Assembly (NCBI RefSeq): GCF_040567655.1
Contig: NZ_JBEXAC010000001.1
Span: 1,488,001 to 1,552,000, forward strand
Length of the DNA stretch: 64,000 nucleotides
From: Chitinophaga sp. H8
GTDB lineage: Bacteria > Bacteroidota > Bacteroidia > Chitinophagales > Chitinophagaceae
Direction of reading: 5' to 3'
Below are positions 25,401-32,860 of the stretch, piece by piece. The notes under the pieces were generated by a model. It was not told the DNA's origin and did not search any database. It saw only the letters and a list, made by a program, of their open reading frames with translations. Position 1 is the first letter of the stretch, and each line of letters opens with the position of its first letter. Position numbers and translations under genes: made by a program.

Positions 25401-26634
25401 AAGGGCAAATCTCAGAAAAGGACTACTGAACCTGATTGCCAGTTATGGCCGTTCACCGGAAGGGGAGCCACAGACAAACCTGCGGGCAGGTTATAATATA
25501 GCGGGGGAAACTTATTTTCATGTACCGGCCATCAGCAGCCTGAATGCAGATTTTATATTACAGCAAATCAGTCCTTACCAGGCAATGGGCCTGATGATGG
25601 AAACCAATACACCTAAAGCAGATGGTGCCTATACCATGGCCATCAATAATAACTTCGGATTGCTACCTCCCAAAACCAGCAACATGGAAGCCCATGCTAC
25701 TATCGGTTTGCTGGACGACAGATATCAGCTTGATTTTCGCTATTACCGTAAAGTAGTCAGTGGCTTAAACAATAGTATCCCTGTTCCCACGGATCCTTCT
25801 ACTGGATTAGGCGCCCGGATTTCCTACAGCGAGATCGTGAGTAAGGGAATAGAATTGTACCTGATGATAAAGGTGGTGCAACAGGAGAAATTCAGATACG
25901 TAATTACGCTGAATGGCGCTTATAACAAGAACATGGCACAGCATGTTCCTCTGGTTAACTATTCCCAGACACCTGCTTATCTGATGGCTTACCGCAATGA
26001 TTACAGTACGGAAAGTAGCTGGGGGTACCGCTGGGCTGGACTGGATGCAAATGGTAATCCGCAGATTTATGATGAGCAGGGGAAAAAAACAGCAACACCC
26101 GACAGCGCTACACTTGCTTCAGCTCTGGTGTATAATGGGGTAACCAGGGCGCCTTATAACGGAGGATTGATACAAGAGTGGAATGTTAGCGATTTTTTTG
26201 CAAGGGCAACGATTGCATTCAAGCTGGGGCATGTGATGCGCCAATATATACCTTCTCCTTCCGGAGCATTGGATAATAGCAGCCTGATCCGTGATCGCTG
26301 GAGAAAACCAGGTGATGAACTGTATACAGATATTGCCGCGATGGCCAATACAAATGCAACGGATACCAGAGCATTTATTATCCAGAACTCGACCAACAGT
26401 ATCCTGCCCGCGGATAATATACGCTTGCAGGAAATACAAATAGGCTGGCAGGCACCAAAGAAACTGTTGAAAGATTTCTTTATAAAAGATCTGACATTGT
26501 CATTCCAGGCGCAAAACCTGATTGTCTGGAAACGCAATAAACTACAGGTAGATCCGGAAATAGTGTCCAGCGGCGGGCAGATCGGAATGCCCATGTCCAA
26601 ACAATACTCGTTCAGTATAAACATGAATTTCTGA
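22444..26634 (+). CDS. Large divergent SusC/RagA-like TonB-dependent receptor with STN domain
   Basis: 1396 residues, well above the usual 950-1150. Signal peptide: LRITILLITALLTFSSKSVAQ. The STN domain covers VTINRTNVSLEVVFKEI to QYTYNIENKIITIY, then a carboxypeptidase-regulatory-like domain (GVSITNMTRKASQRI). The plug is unusual. The standard LDEVVVTGYG is replaced by LDLNTVEISNLDF, and roughly 60 extra residues (around LGQVLQGTIPGLTLQNSSQ to IVQQGYKVNYTTSVN) precede the conserved MLIVIDGFPQDGF. The usual YG-x-R-G-ANGVILITTK appears as WGPRAAGGVILITSKRG. The barrel closes with QYSFSINMNF. It should import or sense a ligand with the SusD at 28065. The divergence suggests cargo unlike ordinary glycans. 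Confidence 0.92.
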   Translation: MQPKAYCKGCYPGLRITILLITALLTFSSKSVAQKVTINRTNVSLEVVFKEIRKQTGYSFIYRNEWIQKLGKISINVKDAALSEVMDICLEGRQYTYNIENKIITIYPVAEKKETSEGMLPVAEDSLIYGKVDNAAGIPLVGVSITNMTRKASQRITAVSRADGSFEIVGNKGDKLQFTIIGYGKTAIKFIGGQSMNVSMQEEALDLNTVEISNLDFSHKRIPWTDTIDMKFRSHLNLGQVLQGTIPGLTLQNSSQSQTTISSLDWGSNATLYGKQISSLADLRKKYNEQIGEGSLPPNTSFEEFLNSIVQQGYKVNYTTSVNNNGLIPQLRGVSGFSGNTSGMLIVIDGFPQDGFPADYPMTNVASVKVIKDPEMLTKWGPRAAGGVILITSKRGEVGKLRWGYNTNFYYAPKPRFDRSKQRMATSGDILDYLKDASDSGFIYITPDPSGRFMFNKPPAELLLYKLSSGTISQDRFKAQWDSLGGLSNEGQLGLLQQDVVNQNQMLTLSGGSTSWRFNAAGSYSTSRTNALNNYNRNIGLSMFNNFLLFNNKLRADWNIRINSGRSRQGTSLDPATLQPYQLLLDPGGRYIYDYAAFNPEANTILVNAGYNNYGVNILQDARLNSNISKMLNAESQLNMDWELLPGLRWSGSFQYINTNSNSEDYQDAESSRARQLVDDFASPLFNTVTTDANRKLTGITFHVPKGGIFRRSFSSDKNWNARSGLLYNKKIGKHDLSLALGGSGSSTMVRVPAYNTIYGYNPQTGKGQLISLPFDPLSSVGNYLQLPGVYGLYGDADPNTIYPVFTANFPHTLLAPGQESTTIQRQLGWNGRVKYNFNDTYILKGDYNAVFNPSYGYNPPYSMLANYNAEATWRLYKLPFFHPPVWMSELSLSAGITGVEIPALPTEIGGTRTLQTAWNNYGIWVGNYNLAQQTGQRVQNIYQKLTIGLAANSLMLDLVHGAVSIKGNEKVAGTNSTNDYIGANVRANLRKGLLNLIASYGRSPEGEPQTNLRAGYNIAGETYFHVPAISSLNADFILQQISPYQAMGLMMETNTPKADGAYTMAINNNFGLLPPKTSNMEAHATIGLLDDRYQLDFRYYRKVVSGLNNSIPVPTDPSTGLGARISYSEIVSKGIELYLMIKVVQQEKFRYVITLNGAYNKNMAQHVPLVNYSQTPAYLMAYRNDYSTESSWGYRWAGLDANGNPQIYDEQGKKTATPDSATLASALVYNGVTRAPYNGGLIQEWNVSDFFARATIAFKLGHVMRQYIPSPSGALDNSSLIRDRWRKPGDELYTDIAAMANTNATDTRAFIIQNSTNSILPADNIRLQEIQIGWQAPKKLLKDFFIKDLTLSFQAQNLIVWKRNKLQVDPEIVSSGGQIGMPMSKQYSFSINMNF

Positions 26635-26652
26635 TTAAAATATTTAATACAG

Positions 26653-28047
26653 ATGCAAGCAAGATTTACCTGGTTATGGCGCGTTTTGATAATAGCAGCA
26701 GGGTTAACCATTCCGGCCTGCGTGAAGAATGATAACTTCCTGGAACCATACCGGTTTATAGCCTACGTAGATCCGGTTAATGGAGTGGGTGGGTATAATA
26801 CATTGTCAACAAACATGCTGGTACTTCGCGATACTATTCTGCCTGGTACAGCTATGTCGTTTGCTGCAAAACTTTTTGCTGCCTACGATAAAGAGGTGAC
26901 ACTCACCGCAAAGATTGAGACCAGCCTTATAGGTGAATACGACCGTCTTGCACAATCGCCTGGTCCTTCACCTGCACTTCCGGATGGCGCTTTTGGTTTT
27001 GCCAACGCTGGGGTAACTATACCGGCAGGTGCTACCACCTCTGCTGATTCCATCAAACTGGTGCTTTTAGATGCATCCCGCTTGGATTTAACAGGTTCGG
27101 ACATTACCTATACCATACCTGTACGCCTAAATACTACCCTGCCCGGAGGATTATCTCCGGAAGATACACTGCGGCAGACTATATTTTTCAGAGTCACCTT
27201 CACGAAAGTTTCTTCCGCTATTCCCAGCCAGGGCGACAGCATACAGTACATACAATTTATAAGGCAGTCTGATGGTACACTATTAGAGCATGTAACAGGG
27301 TTTGGTGCAAGCATAAATACTGCTGCAACCATACCATTGCAGATCGGCATATCGTTGGCGCCATCACTTGTTGAGAAATTTAATGCCGCCAATCACACTT
27401 CGTATACAGCGCTTCCACCTGCATTTTTCAGCCTGGCCCAAAGCTCCGTTACCATTCCCCCGGGAGGAATGAATTCTGCATTGGATAGTTTCAGGATTTT
27501 GTTTTCCGGTATGCCCCAACCAGGTAAATATCTGCTGCCTTTGCAGATGAAAGATGAGGGGGCAGTGATCCCAGGTGCAAACAAGGCAGTATATGTTGCT
27601 GTAGAAACGGTTCCTGAAATCATTTATGCCCGTACCAATTGGCGTATAGTGGCAGTTTCAGCAGATAATTATCACCTTATTGATAATCTATTGGATGGAA
27701 AATATTACACCAACTGGCTTTCTGCACTGCCGGAAGGTTACGGGCTTCCGCCACAATGGTTTACCATAGATATGGGACAGGTGAACCTGATCCGGGGAAT
27801 TATGATCAGGTATAGCCCATATGAAACAGGATGGCAGCCCCGCCAGGCAAAAGTTTATACCAGTATGGATAATCAAACCTGGGATACGGGACAAACAATA
27901 GATATTCCCATGGCCGCAGTACCCGAACGGAATATGATGGTTCATTTGCCTGCTTCCGTATCAGGAAGATATATAAAGTTTGAAGTGACAGCAGTTCAGG
28001 GTGCACCGCCAACAGGAGTATCTATGATAGAATTTGCTGCATTCTAA
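26653..28047 (+). CDS. Surface lipoprotein with DUF1735 repeats and a discoidin (F5/8C) domain
   Basis: 464 residues. The signal region ends in TIPACVKND, a lipobox. Two DUF1735/BT_3987-type beta domains follow: one around YDKEVTLTAKIETSLIG to TYTIPVRLNTTLPGG, the other around IPLQIGISLAPSLVEKFN to GKYLLPLQMKDEGA. The C-terminal third is a discoidin-type sandwich (NLLDGKYYTNW, WFTIDMGQVNLIRGIMI, AKVYTSMDNQTWDTG, GRYIKFEVTAV), a fold used to bind sugars or surfaces. In ordinary polysaccharide loci such proteins act as extra surface glycan-binding proteins beside SusCD. It is placed between susC (18 bases) and susD (17 bases), an unusual order. Confidence 0.88.
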   Translation: MQARFTWLWRVLIIAAGLTIPACVKNDNFLEPYRFIAYVDPVNGVGGYNTLSTNMLVLRDTILPGTAMSFAAKLFAAYDKEVTLTAKIETSLIGEYDRLAQSPGPSPALPDGAFGFANAGVTIPAGATTSADSIKLVLLDASRLDLTGSDITYTIPVRLNTTLPGGLSPEDTLRQTIFFRVTFTKVSSAIPSQGDSIQYIQFIRQSDGTLLEHVTGFGASINTAATIPLQIGISLAPSLVEKFNAANHTSYTALPPAFFSLAQSSVTIPPGGMNSALDSFRILFSGMPQPGKYLLPLQMKDEGAVIPGANKAVYVAVETVPEIIYARTNWRIVAVSADNYHLIDNLLDGKYYTNWLSALPEGYGLPPQWFTIDMGQVNLIRGIMIRYSPYETGWQPRQAKVYTSMDNQTWDTGQTIDIPMAAVPERNMMVHLPASVSGRYIKFEVTAVQGAPPTGVSMIEFAAF

Positions 28048-28064
28048 ACCGGAAAAAAAGTGAT

Positions 28065-29438
28065 ATGAAACAACATACTATATTACATCTGATCACAAAA
28101 CTTACGCTGCTTTTCTTGCTGCTTACGGGGTGCAGCAAGTTCCTGGATGTGCGGCCAAGTACCACCGCAGTAAATCCAACTACCGTCAGTGATTTTGAAG
28201 AAATGTTAAATAATGACTCCATTGCTACATGCAATTTCGTATTGGCAGATGTGGTGACGGATGATGTAGGGATGAGCGATGCTATGCTTGCCGCAGATAG
28301 GACCGCTTATTTTGCACATGCTTATTTATGGGATGCAAATGTCTGGAACCCAGGTGATGCAGATATTACGTACAATAGTGCCTATGCGCGTATCCTGCAA
28401 ATGAATATCATATTGGATAAAATAGATGGCGCTGCGGGAGAGGCTCAAAGGAAAAATGTAGTACGTGCGCAGGCGTTGATCAATCGTGCATGGTATTACC
28501 TGCAACTGGCTAATCTCTATGGCCCGGATTACCGTGAGGCCACCATGACAACAGATCTGGCAGTGCCGCTGGTGTTGATGCCTAATGCCAATGAACTGCC
28601 TGCAAGAGCAACTGTAAAACAGGTATATGATCAGATTTTAGGCGACCTGCATGCTGCAGTAACCAATCCCGATCTGCCCGATAAAGGGAAAACCGTAGTG
28701 CATCCCGGCAAAGCAGCTGGATATGCATTGCTGGCAAAGACCTATTTGTACATGGGTAATTATGGACAGGCAGAAACCTCTGCAGATGCTGCCTTACAAA
28801 TCAACAATGCGCTTACAGATTATAATGCTGGCAACGTGCATCCCGGAAGTTTACTGGACCTGTCAAGAAACCCCGAAATATTACTTGGCAGGTTAGGTGT
28901 TGATTATGCATTTTACCAGAAATATGGTGGAGGTGGTTTCTTTATTGGTGCTTCGTTGCACACTTTACTGGACAGCAATGACATGCGATTGATCGGAAAT
29001 TTCGCTGCCAACACCCGGTTTAACCCGAATACAATGTATACGGCACAAGTGTTTAACTACAGTGTTACAGTAGCAGAGATGCTGTTGGTAAAAGCGGAAT
29101 GCCTGGCAAGGAAAGGTAATGCTGCTGGTGCGGTAGACCTGGTAAACCAGCTGAGAAAAAAACGCCTGATCCGTTATGTGCCGCTCGATCCGGGTATTAA
29201 TGCACTGACGGCGGTACTACAGGAAAGGCAGCGGGAACTGTTCTACCACGGAGGGACGAGGCTTTTTGACCTGAAAAGGTTGAACCGGGAAAGCGGGCTG
29301 GCACAAACACTGCAAAGGATAGGGGATGACGGTACTACAGTCATCGCTACACTACCCGCAAATTCTCCCAGGTACCTCATGCCATTTGCGCCATCTATCA
29401 TTGCTAATAATCCAAAAATTATACAAAATGGGAGATAA
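28065..29438 (+). CDS. SusD/RagB-like lipoprotein
   Basis: 457 residues. Lipobox: LLFLLLTGCSKFLDVRP. SusD features follow: a DFEEMLNND segment, helices with RAQALINRAWYYLQLANLYG, the TPR-like VHPGKAAGYALLAKTYLYMGNY, and the terminal ERQRELFYHGGTRLFDLKRL, which is the family's typical RR-E-L-x-x-E-G-x-R-xx-D-L-x-R region with a shifted residue pattern. It is the lid partner of the large SusC encoded upstream. It ends 85 bases before the ABC ATPase gene with no obvious hairpin, so transcription may continue. Confidence 0.93.
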   Translation: MKQHTILHLITKLTLLFLLLTGCSKFLDVRPSTTAVNPTTVSDFEEMLNNDSIATCNFVLADVVTDDVGMSDAMLAADRTAYFAHAYLWDANVWNPGDADITYNSAYARILQMNIILDKIDGAAGEAQRKNVVRAQALINRAWYYLQLANLYGPDYREATMTTDLAVPLVLMPNANELPARATVKQVYDQILGDLHAAVTNPDLPDKGKTVVHPGKAAGYALLAKTYLYMGNYGQAETSADAALQINNALTDYNAGNVHPGSLLDLSRNPEILLGRLGVDYAFYQKYGGGGFFIGASLHTLLDSNDMRLIGNFAANTRFNPNTMYTAQVFNYSVTVAEMLLVKAECLARKGNAAGAVDLVNQLRKKRLIRYVPLDPGINALTAVLQERQRELFYHGGTRLFDLKRLNRESGLAQTLQRIGDDGTTVIATLPANSPRYLMPFAPSIIANNPKIIQNGR

Positions 29439-29523
29439 GCCGGTATGGTACACTTCACGATGCCATTGACGATTGTGCATCCTCTTGAAATAAGATTTTA
29501 TTACCCACTTCAATAATAGCAGT

Positions 29524-30447
29524 ATGATTTTAAAAACGGAACACCTCTCTCATAAATATGGCAGCAACTGGGCTATACGGGATATCAATATGGAGATCAC
29601 ATACCCGGGAGTTATTGGCTTATTAGGTTCTAATGGCGCAGGCAAATCTACTACCATGAATATTATTTGTGGTGCACTCAATCAAACAGAAGGAGATGTA
29701 TACATTAATGGTATCAACCTAAGACAAGCACCTGAAGATGCCAGAAAAGAAATCGGGTTTCTGCCCCAGGTGCCTCCCCTGTATCCTGATCTTACGATTG
29801 ATGAATACCTGATTTATTGTGCTGAATTGCGGATGGTGAGTAAAGATAAAATCAAATCTGCTCTCGAAGAAGCGAAAGAACGCTGCGGTATTGCTCACTT
29901 CAGTTCACGGCTTATTAAAAACCTGTCAGGGGGTTATCGTCAGCGGGTGGGTATTGCACAGGCAATTATCCATAAGCCCAAGCTGGTAGTACTGGATGAA
30001 CCTACCAACGGATTGGACCCAAACCAGTTGATTGAAGCCAGAAAGCTGATCAGGGAGATTGCTGAAACACATACCATCCTGCTATCCTCTCATATCCTTT
30101 CCGAAATCAGCTTGCTATGCAAAGAGATCATTATGATAGAATCGGGCAGAGTGGTTTTTTCTGATAGTATGGACGCTTTTAACAACTATGTACAAGCAAA
30201 GTCCATGCTGATGCGGATGGATCATCCACCCTCCACAACAGAGCTATTGAAAATAAATGGGATTAACAGTGTTGAGTTTTTAACAGACAAGCAGGTAAGG
30301 GTTTATTTCGATGGCAGCCATGATGATATTTCCGTACGGTTGGTGGAAGCAAGTGTGGCCGGTGGCTGGCGGTTGCAGGAGATCCATCTCGACAAAGGAT
30401 TGCTGGATGATATTTTCAAGCAATTATCTATCCAGGTGGCACAATAA
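29524..30447 (+). CDS. ABC transporter ATPase, GldA/CcmA type
   Basis: 307 residues with a complete nucleotide-binding domain: Walker A GSNGAGKST (about 36-44), Q-loop in FLPQVPPLYPDLT, signature LSGGYRQRVG, Walker B LVVLDEPTNGLDP, and the switch His in LLSSHILSE. The C-terminal ~85 residues form an extra domain as in GldA and NatA/drug-export ATPases. It is probably shared by the two membrane proteins encoded next, since no second ATPase gene is present. The best-known relative is GldA, which with GldF and GldG forms an ABC complex connected to gliding in Flavobacterium. The gene is accessory here, so I do not assign gldA itself. Confidence 0.92.
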   Translation: MILKTEHLSHKYGSNWAIRDINMEITYPGVIGLLGSNGAGKSTTMNIICGALNQTEGDVYINGINLRQAPEDARKEIGFLPQVPPLYPDLTIDEYLIYCAELRMVSKDKIKSALEEAKERCGIAHFSSRLIKNLSGGYRQRVGIAQAIIHKPKLVVLDEPTNGLDPNQLIEARKLIREIAETHTILLSSHILSEISLLCKEIIMIESGRVVFSDSMDAFNNYVQAKSMLMRMDHPPSTTELLKINGINSVEFLTDKQVRVYFDGSHDDISVRLVEASVAGGWRLQEIHLDKGLLDDIFKQLSIQVAQ

Positions 30448-30469
30448 GATAACCATAAACAGGTATTTA

Positions 30470-32812
30470 ATGAGACAGATCATAAAAATAGCGAAGAATG
30501 AACTCCTGAACCTTTTTTATTCTCCTGTAGCCTGGTTTCTCACGATTACATTTTTTGTGATGTGTGCCTTGCTATATGCGGGAACAATGTATCCAATTGC
30601 CAAGGGTGCTTATTTTGATTATAAGTTAAGGCCTGATTTGGAATTTGTAGTAAACAATTCGATAACAGGTTTTATCTTTCCCGGATTTTTTTTGAACATA
30701 GTACAGTATGTGTATTTATTTGTTCCGCTGCTTACTATGAATATCATCAGCCGTGAACTGCATAATGGTACCATAAAGCTGCTTTATTCTTCTCCGGTTA
30801 AGCTGCGTCGGATCGTGCTGGGAAAATACCTGGCGCTGATGATTTACAACCTGCTCCTTGCTTTGATCATGTTCGTTTTTATTGTGAATGCGTTTGCCGA
30901 CATCCGGGCACTGGACTATGGCCCATTTCTATCAGGAATGCTGGGGGTTTATCTTTTATTATCTGCACTTACTGCGATCGGTTTTTTTATGTCAAGCCTG
31001 ACCTCTTATCAGGTGGTGTCTGCCATTGCCAGTTTTACGGTGCTTGCTATGCTGATGTCTGTGGGGCAATTATGGCAGCAGTACAACTTTGTAAGAGACC
31101 TTACCTATTTTCTTTCTCTTAAGAACCGGACGGAGTGGATGATAAATGGTCTGATCAAAAGCAAAGATGTGATCTACTACCTGGTGATTATATATATGTT
31201 CGTAGGGTTTACACTGCTAAAATTGAGAGGTGGGCGAGAGATCATCCCCTGGTACACAAAAGCCATGAGATACTTGTTCGTAATATTATCTGGTTTGCTG
31301 GTGGGATATGTTGCATCTATGCCGTTATTTACTGGCTATTGGGATACTACTGACAGGGAAGTGAATACGATCAGGCCCGAAACGCAAAAGGTCGTAAACG
31401 AACTTGGGGATAGTCTGCTGGAGGTCACACTTTATACAAATCTCCTGGATGAACCGAAAAATGTTATGATAGGCCTCCCCGGCAATCGTAATAACTACCT
31501 GGCGCTGTGGGAACAATATGTGCGTTTTAAGCCCGGCATTAAATTCAGCTATGAATATTATTATGCAGTGCGACCAGGGGATAGTACATTCTATAAAAAA
31601 TTTCCCGGTAAAACGCTCCGGCAGATTGCAGGATTAATGGCAAAAGGATACCAGGTAGATTCAGCCATGTTTAAGTCGCCTGAAGAGATTCGTAAATTGG
31701 TTGATCTGGAACCTGAAGGCTATGCATTGAGGATGCAATTGAAATACCAGGGTAGGAAAGTGTTTCTAAGAACGTTGCCAGGAATTCCTTCCGAAATAGA
31801 GGTATTCTCAACGGAGCCATATATAAATGCCGGGTTTAAACGTGTATTGGGTACTAAAATGCCCAGGCTGGCATTTGTCAGTGGTAACCTGGAACGCAGT
31901 ATTTACAAAAGAGGTGAGCGGGAATATTCCAACCTGTGGGGCCTGGTGAACATCGGCTTTGATCTTGATTCAATCAACCTGGCTACCCAGGATATAGATA
32001 CAGCAGCTGTTACGGCACTGGTACTGGCTGATCCTAAAATGGAGCTGAGTCCGGTTGTGCTGGGGAAACTCAGGGATTATCTGAACAATGGGGGCAATAT
32101 GCTGATAATGGGCGAGCCCCGGAAACAATATGTAATCAATCCTTTATTAAGTCAGCTGGGAGTACAACTGATGCCTGGACAATTAGTACAGCCTTCCCGG
32201 AATGAAACACCTGATCTCGTAGGGTCCTATTTTACAACAACTTACTTTAATCTATGCAATAATCCCAACCTCCGGTATATCCGGCACTTATGGACCCACA
32301 ATATCTACTATGAAAATATGTCAACCTATGCTACAATGGGAGGAACCTCCATTGGCTATACAGCAGATAGTGGCTATATTATAAAACCCCTGGTGATCAC
32401 AAAGCCGTTAACCAAGCCGGCTCCGGAAAAGGTATGGCTGAAGATGGGCAAGCTGGTGACGGATTCTACAGCACCTGTTTTTAATGGCCAGGAGGGTGAT
32501 ATCAGCCGGGATTCCTTTGACATTGCCATTAAATTGTCGAGAAGTATAAAGGGTAAAGAGCAGCGTGTTATTGTTTGTGGAGATGCAGATTTTATGAGTA
32601 ATATTTATACAGGTCAGCTCGATGAAACACTTTATAGCTGGTTGTGCTACAACCAATTTCCTATTTATGGAACGATTCCATTTCCAAGAGACAACAAAGT
32701 TTTATTGGGTCCAGGCAGAGCTGCGGTACAGAAAATAGTGTATATATGGATCATCCCAGGTATAATGCTATTGCTGGGAACAGTATTGCTGATAAGACGG
32801 TCAAGAAAATAG
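30470..32812 (+). CDS. GldF-GldG fusion: ABC-2 permease plus periplasmic GldG-like domain (copy 1)
   Basis: About 780 residues from the ATG at 30470 (MRQIIKIAKNELLNLFYSP); the frame is open to 30311, but that extension overlaps the ATPase gene and has no coding character. The first ~280 residues are a six-helix ABC-2 permease (GldF type), with SRELHNGTIKLLYSSPVKLRRIVLGK between helices. After another helix (YLFVILSGLLVGYVASM), a long extracytoplasmic part resembles GldG/ABC_transp_aux: DTTDREVNTIRPETQKVV, ALVLADPKMELSPVVLGKL and NNGGNMLIMGEPRKQYV. It closes with a C-terminal helix (IPGIMLLLGTVLLIRRSRK). In Flavobacterium the GldF and GldG functions are separate proteins. Starts 22 bases after the ATPase gene. 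Confidence 0.9.
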   Translation: MRQIIKIAKNELLNLFYSPVAWFLTITFFVMCALLYAGTMYPIAKGAYFDYKLRPDLEFVVNNSITGFIFPGFFLNIVQYVYLFVPLLTMNIISRELHNGTIKLLYSSPVKLRRIVLGKYLALMIYNLLLALIMFVFIVNAFADIRALDYGPFLSGMLGVYLLLSALTAIGFFMSSLTSYQVVSAIASFTVLAMLMSVGQLWQQYNFVRDLTYFLSLKNRTEWMINGLIKSKDVIYYLVIIYMFVGFTLLKLRGGREIIPWYTKAMRYLFVILSGLLVGYVASMPLFTGYWDTTDREVNTIRPETQKVVNELGDSLLEVTLYTNLLDEPKNVMIGLPGNRNNYLALWEQYVRFKPGIKFSYEYYYAVRPGDSTFYKKFPGKTLRQIAGLMAKGYQVDSAMFKSPEEIRKLVDLEPEGYALRMQLKYQGRKVFLRTLPGIPSEIEVFSTEPYINAGFKRVLGTKMPRLAFVSGNLERSIYKRGEREYSNLWGLVNIGFDLDSINLATQDIDTAAVTALVLADPKMELSPVVLGKLRDYLNNGGNMLIMGEPRKQYVINPLLSQLGVQLMPGQLVQPSRNETPDLVGSYFTTTYFNLCNNPNLRYIRHLWTHNIYYENMSTYATMGGTSIGYTADSGYIIKPLVITKPLTKPAPEKVWLKMGKLVTDSTAPVFNGQEGDISRDSFDIAIKLSRSIKGKEQRVIVCGDADFMSNIYTGQLDETLYSWLCYNQFPIYGTIPFPRDNKVLLGPGRAAVQKIVYIWIIPGIMLLLGTVLLIRRSRK

Positions 32813-32860
32813 ATGCCGGCTAATTGGTGGATGTTTCCTTGAATTTAAAACACTACTTCA

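Noticed and set aside
30311..30469. 53-codon N-terminal extension of the first GldF-GldG fusion
   Set aside because: It lies inside the ABC ATPase gene in another frame; the ATG at 30470 is followed by a homologous start (IAKNEL) shared with copy 2.
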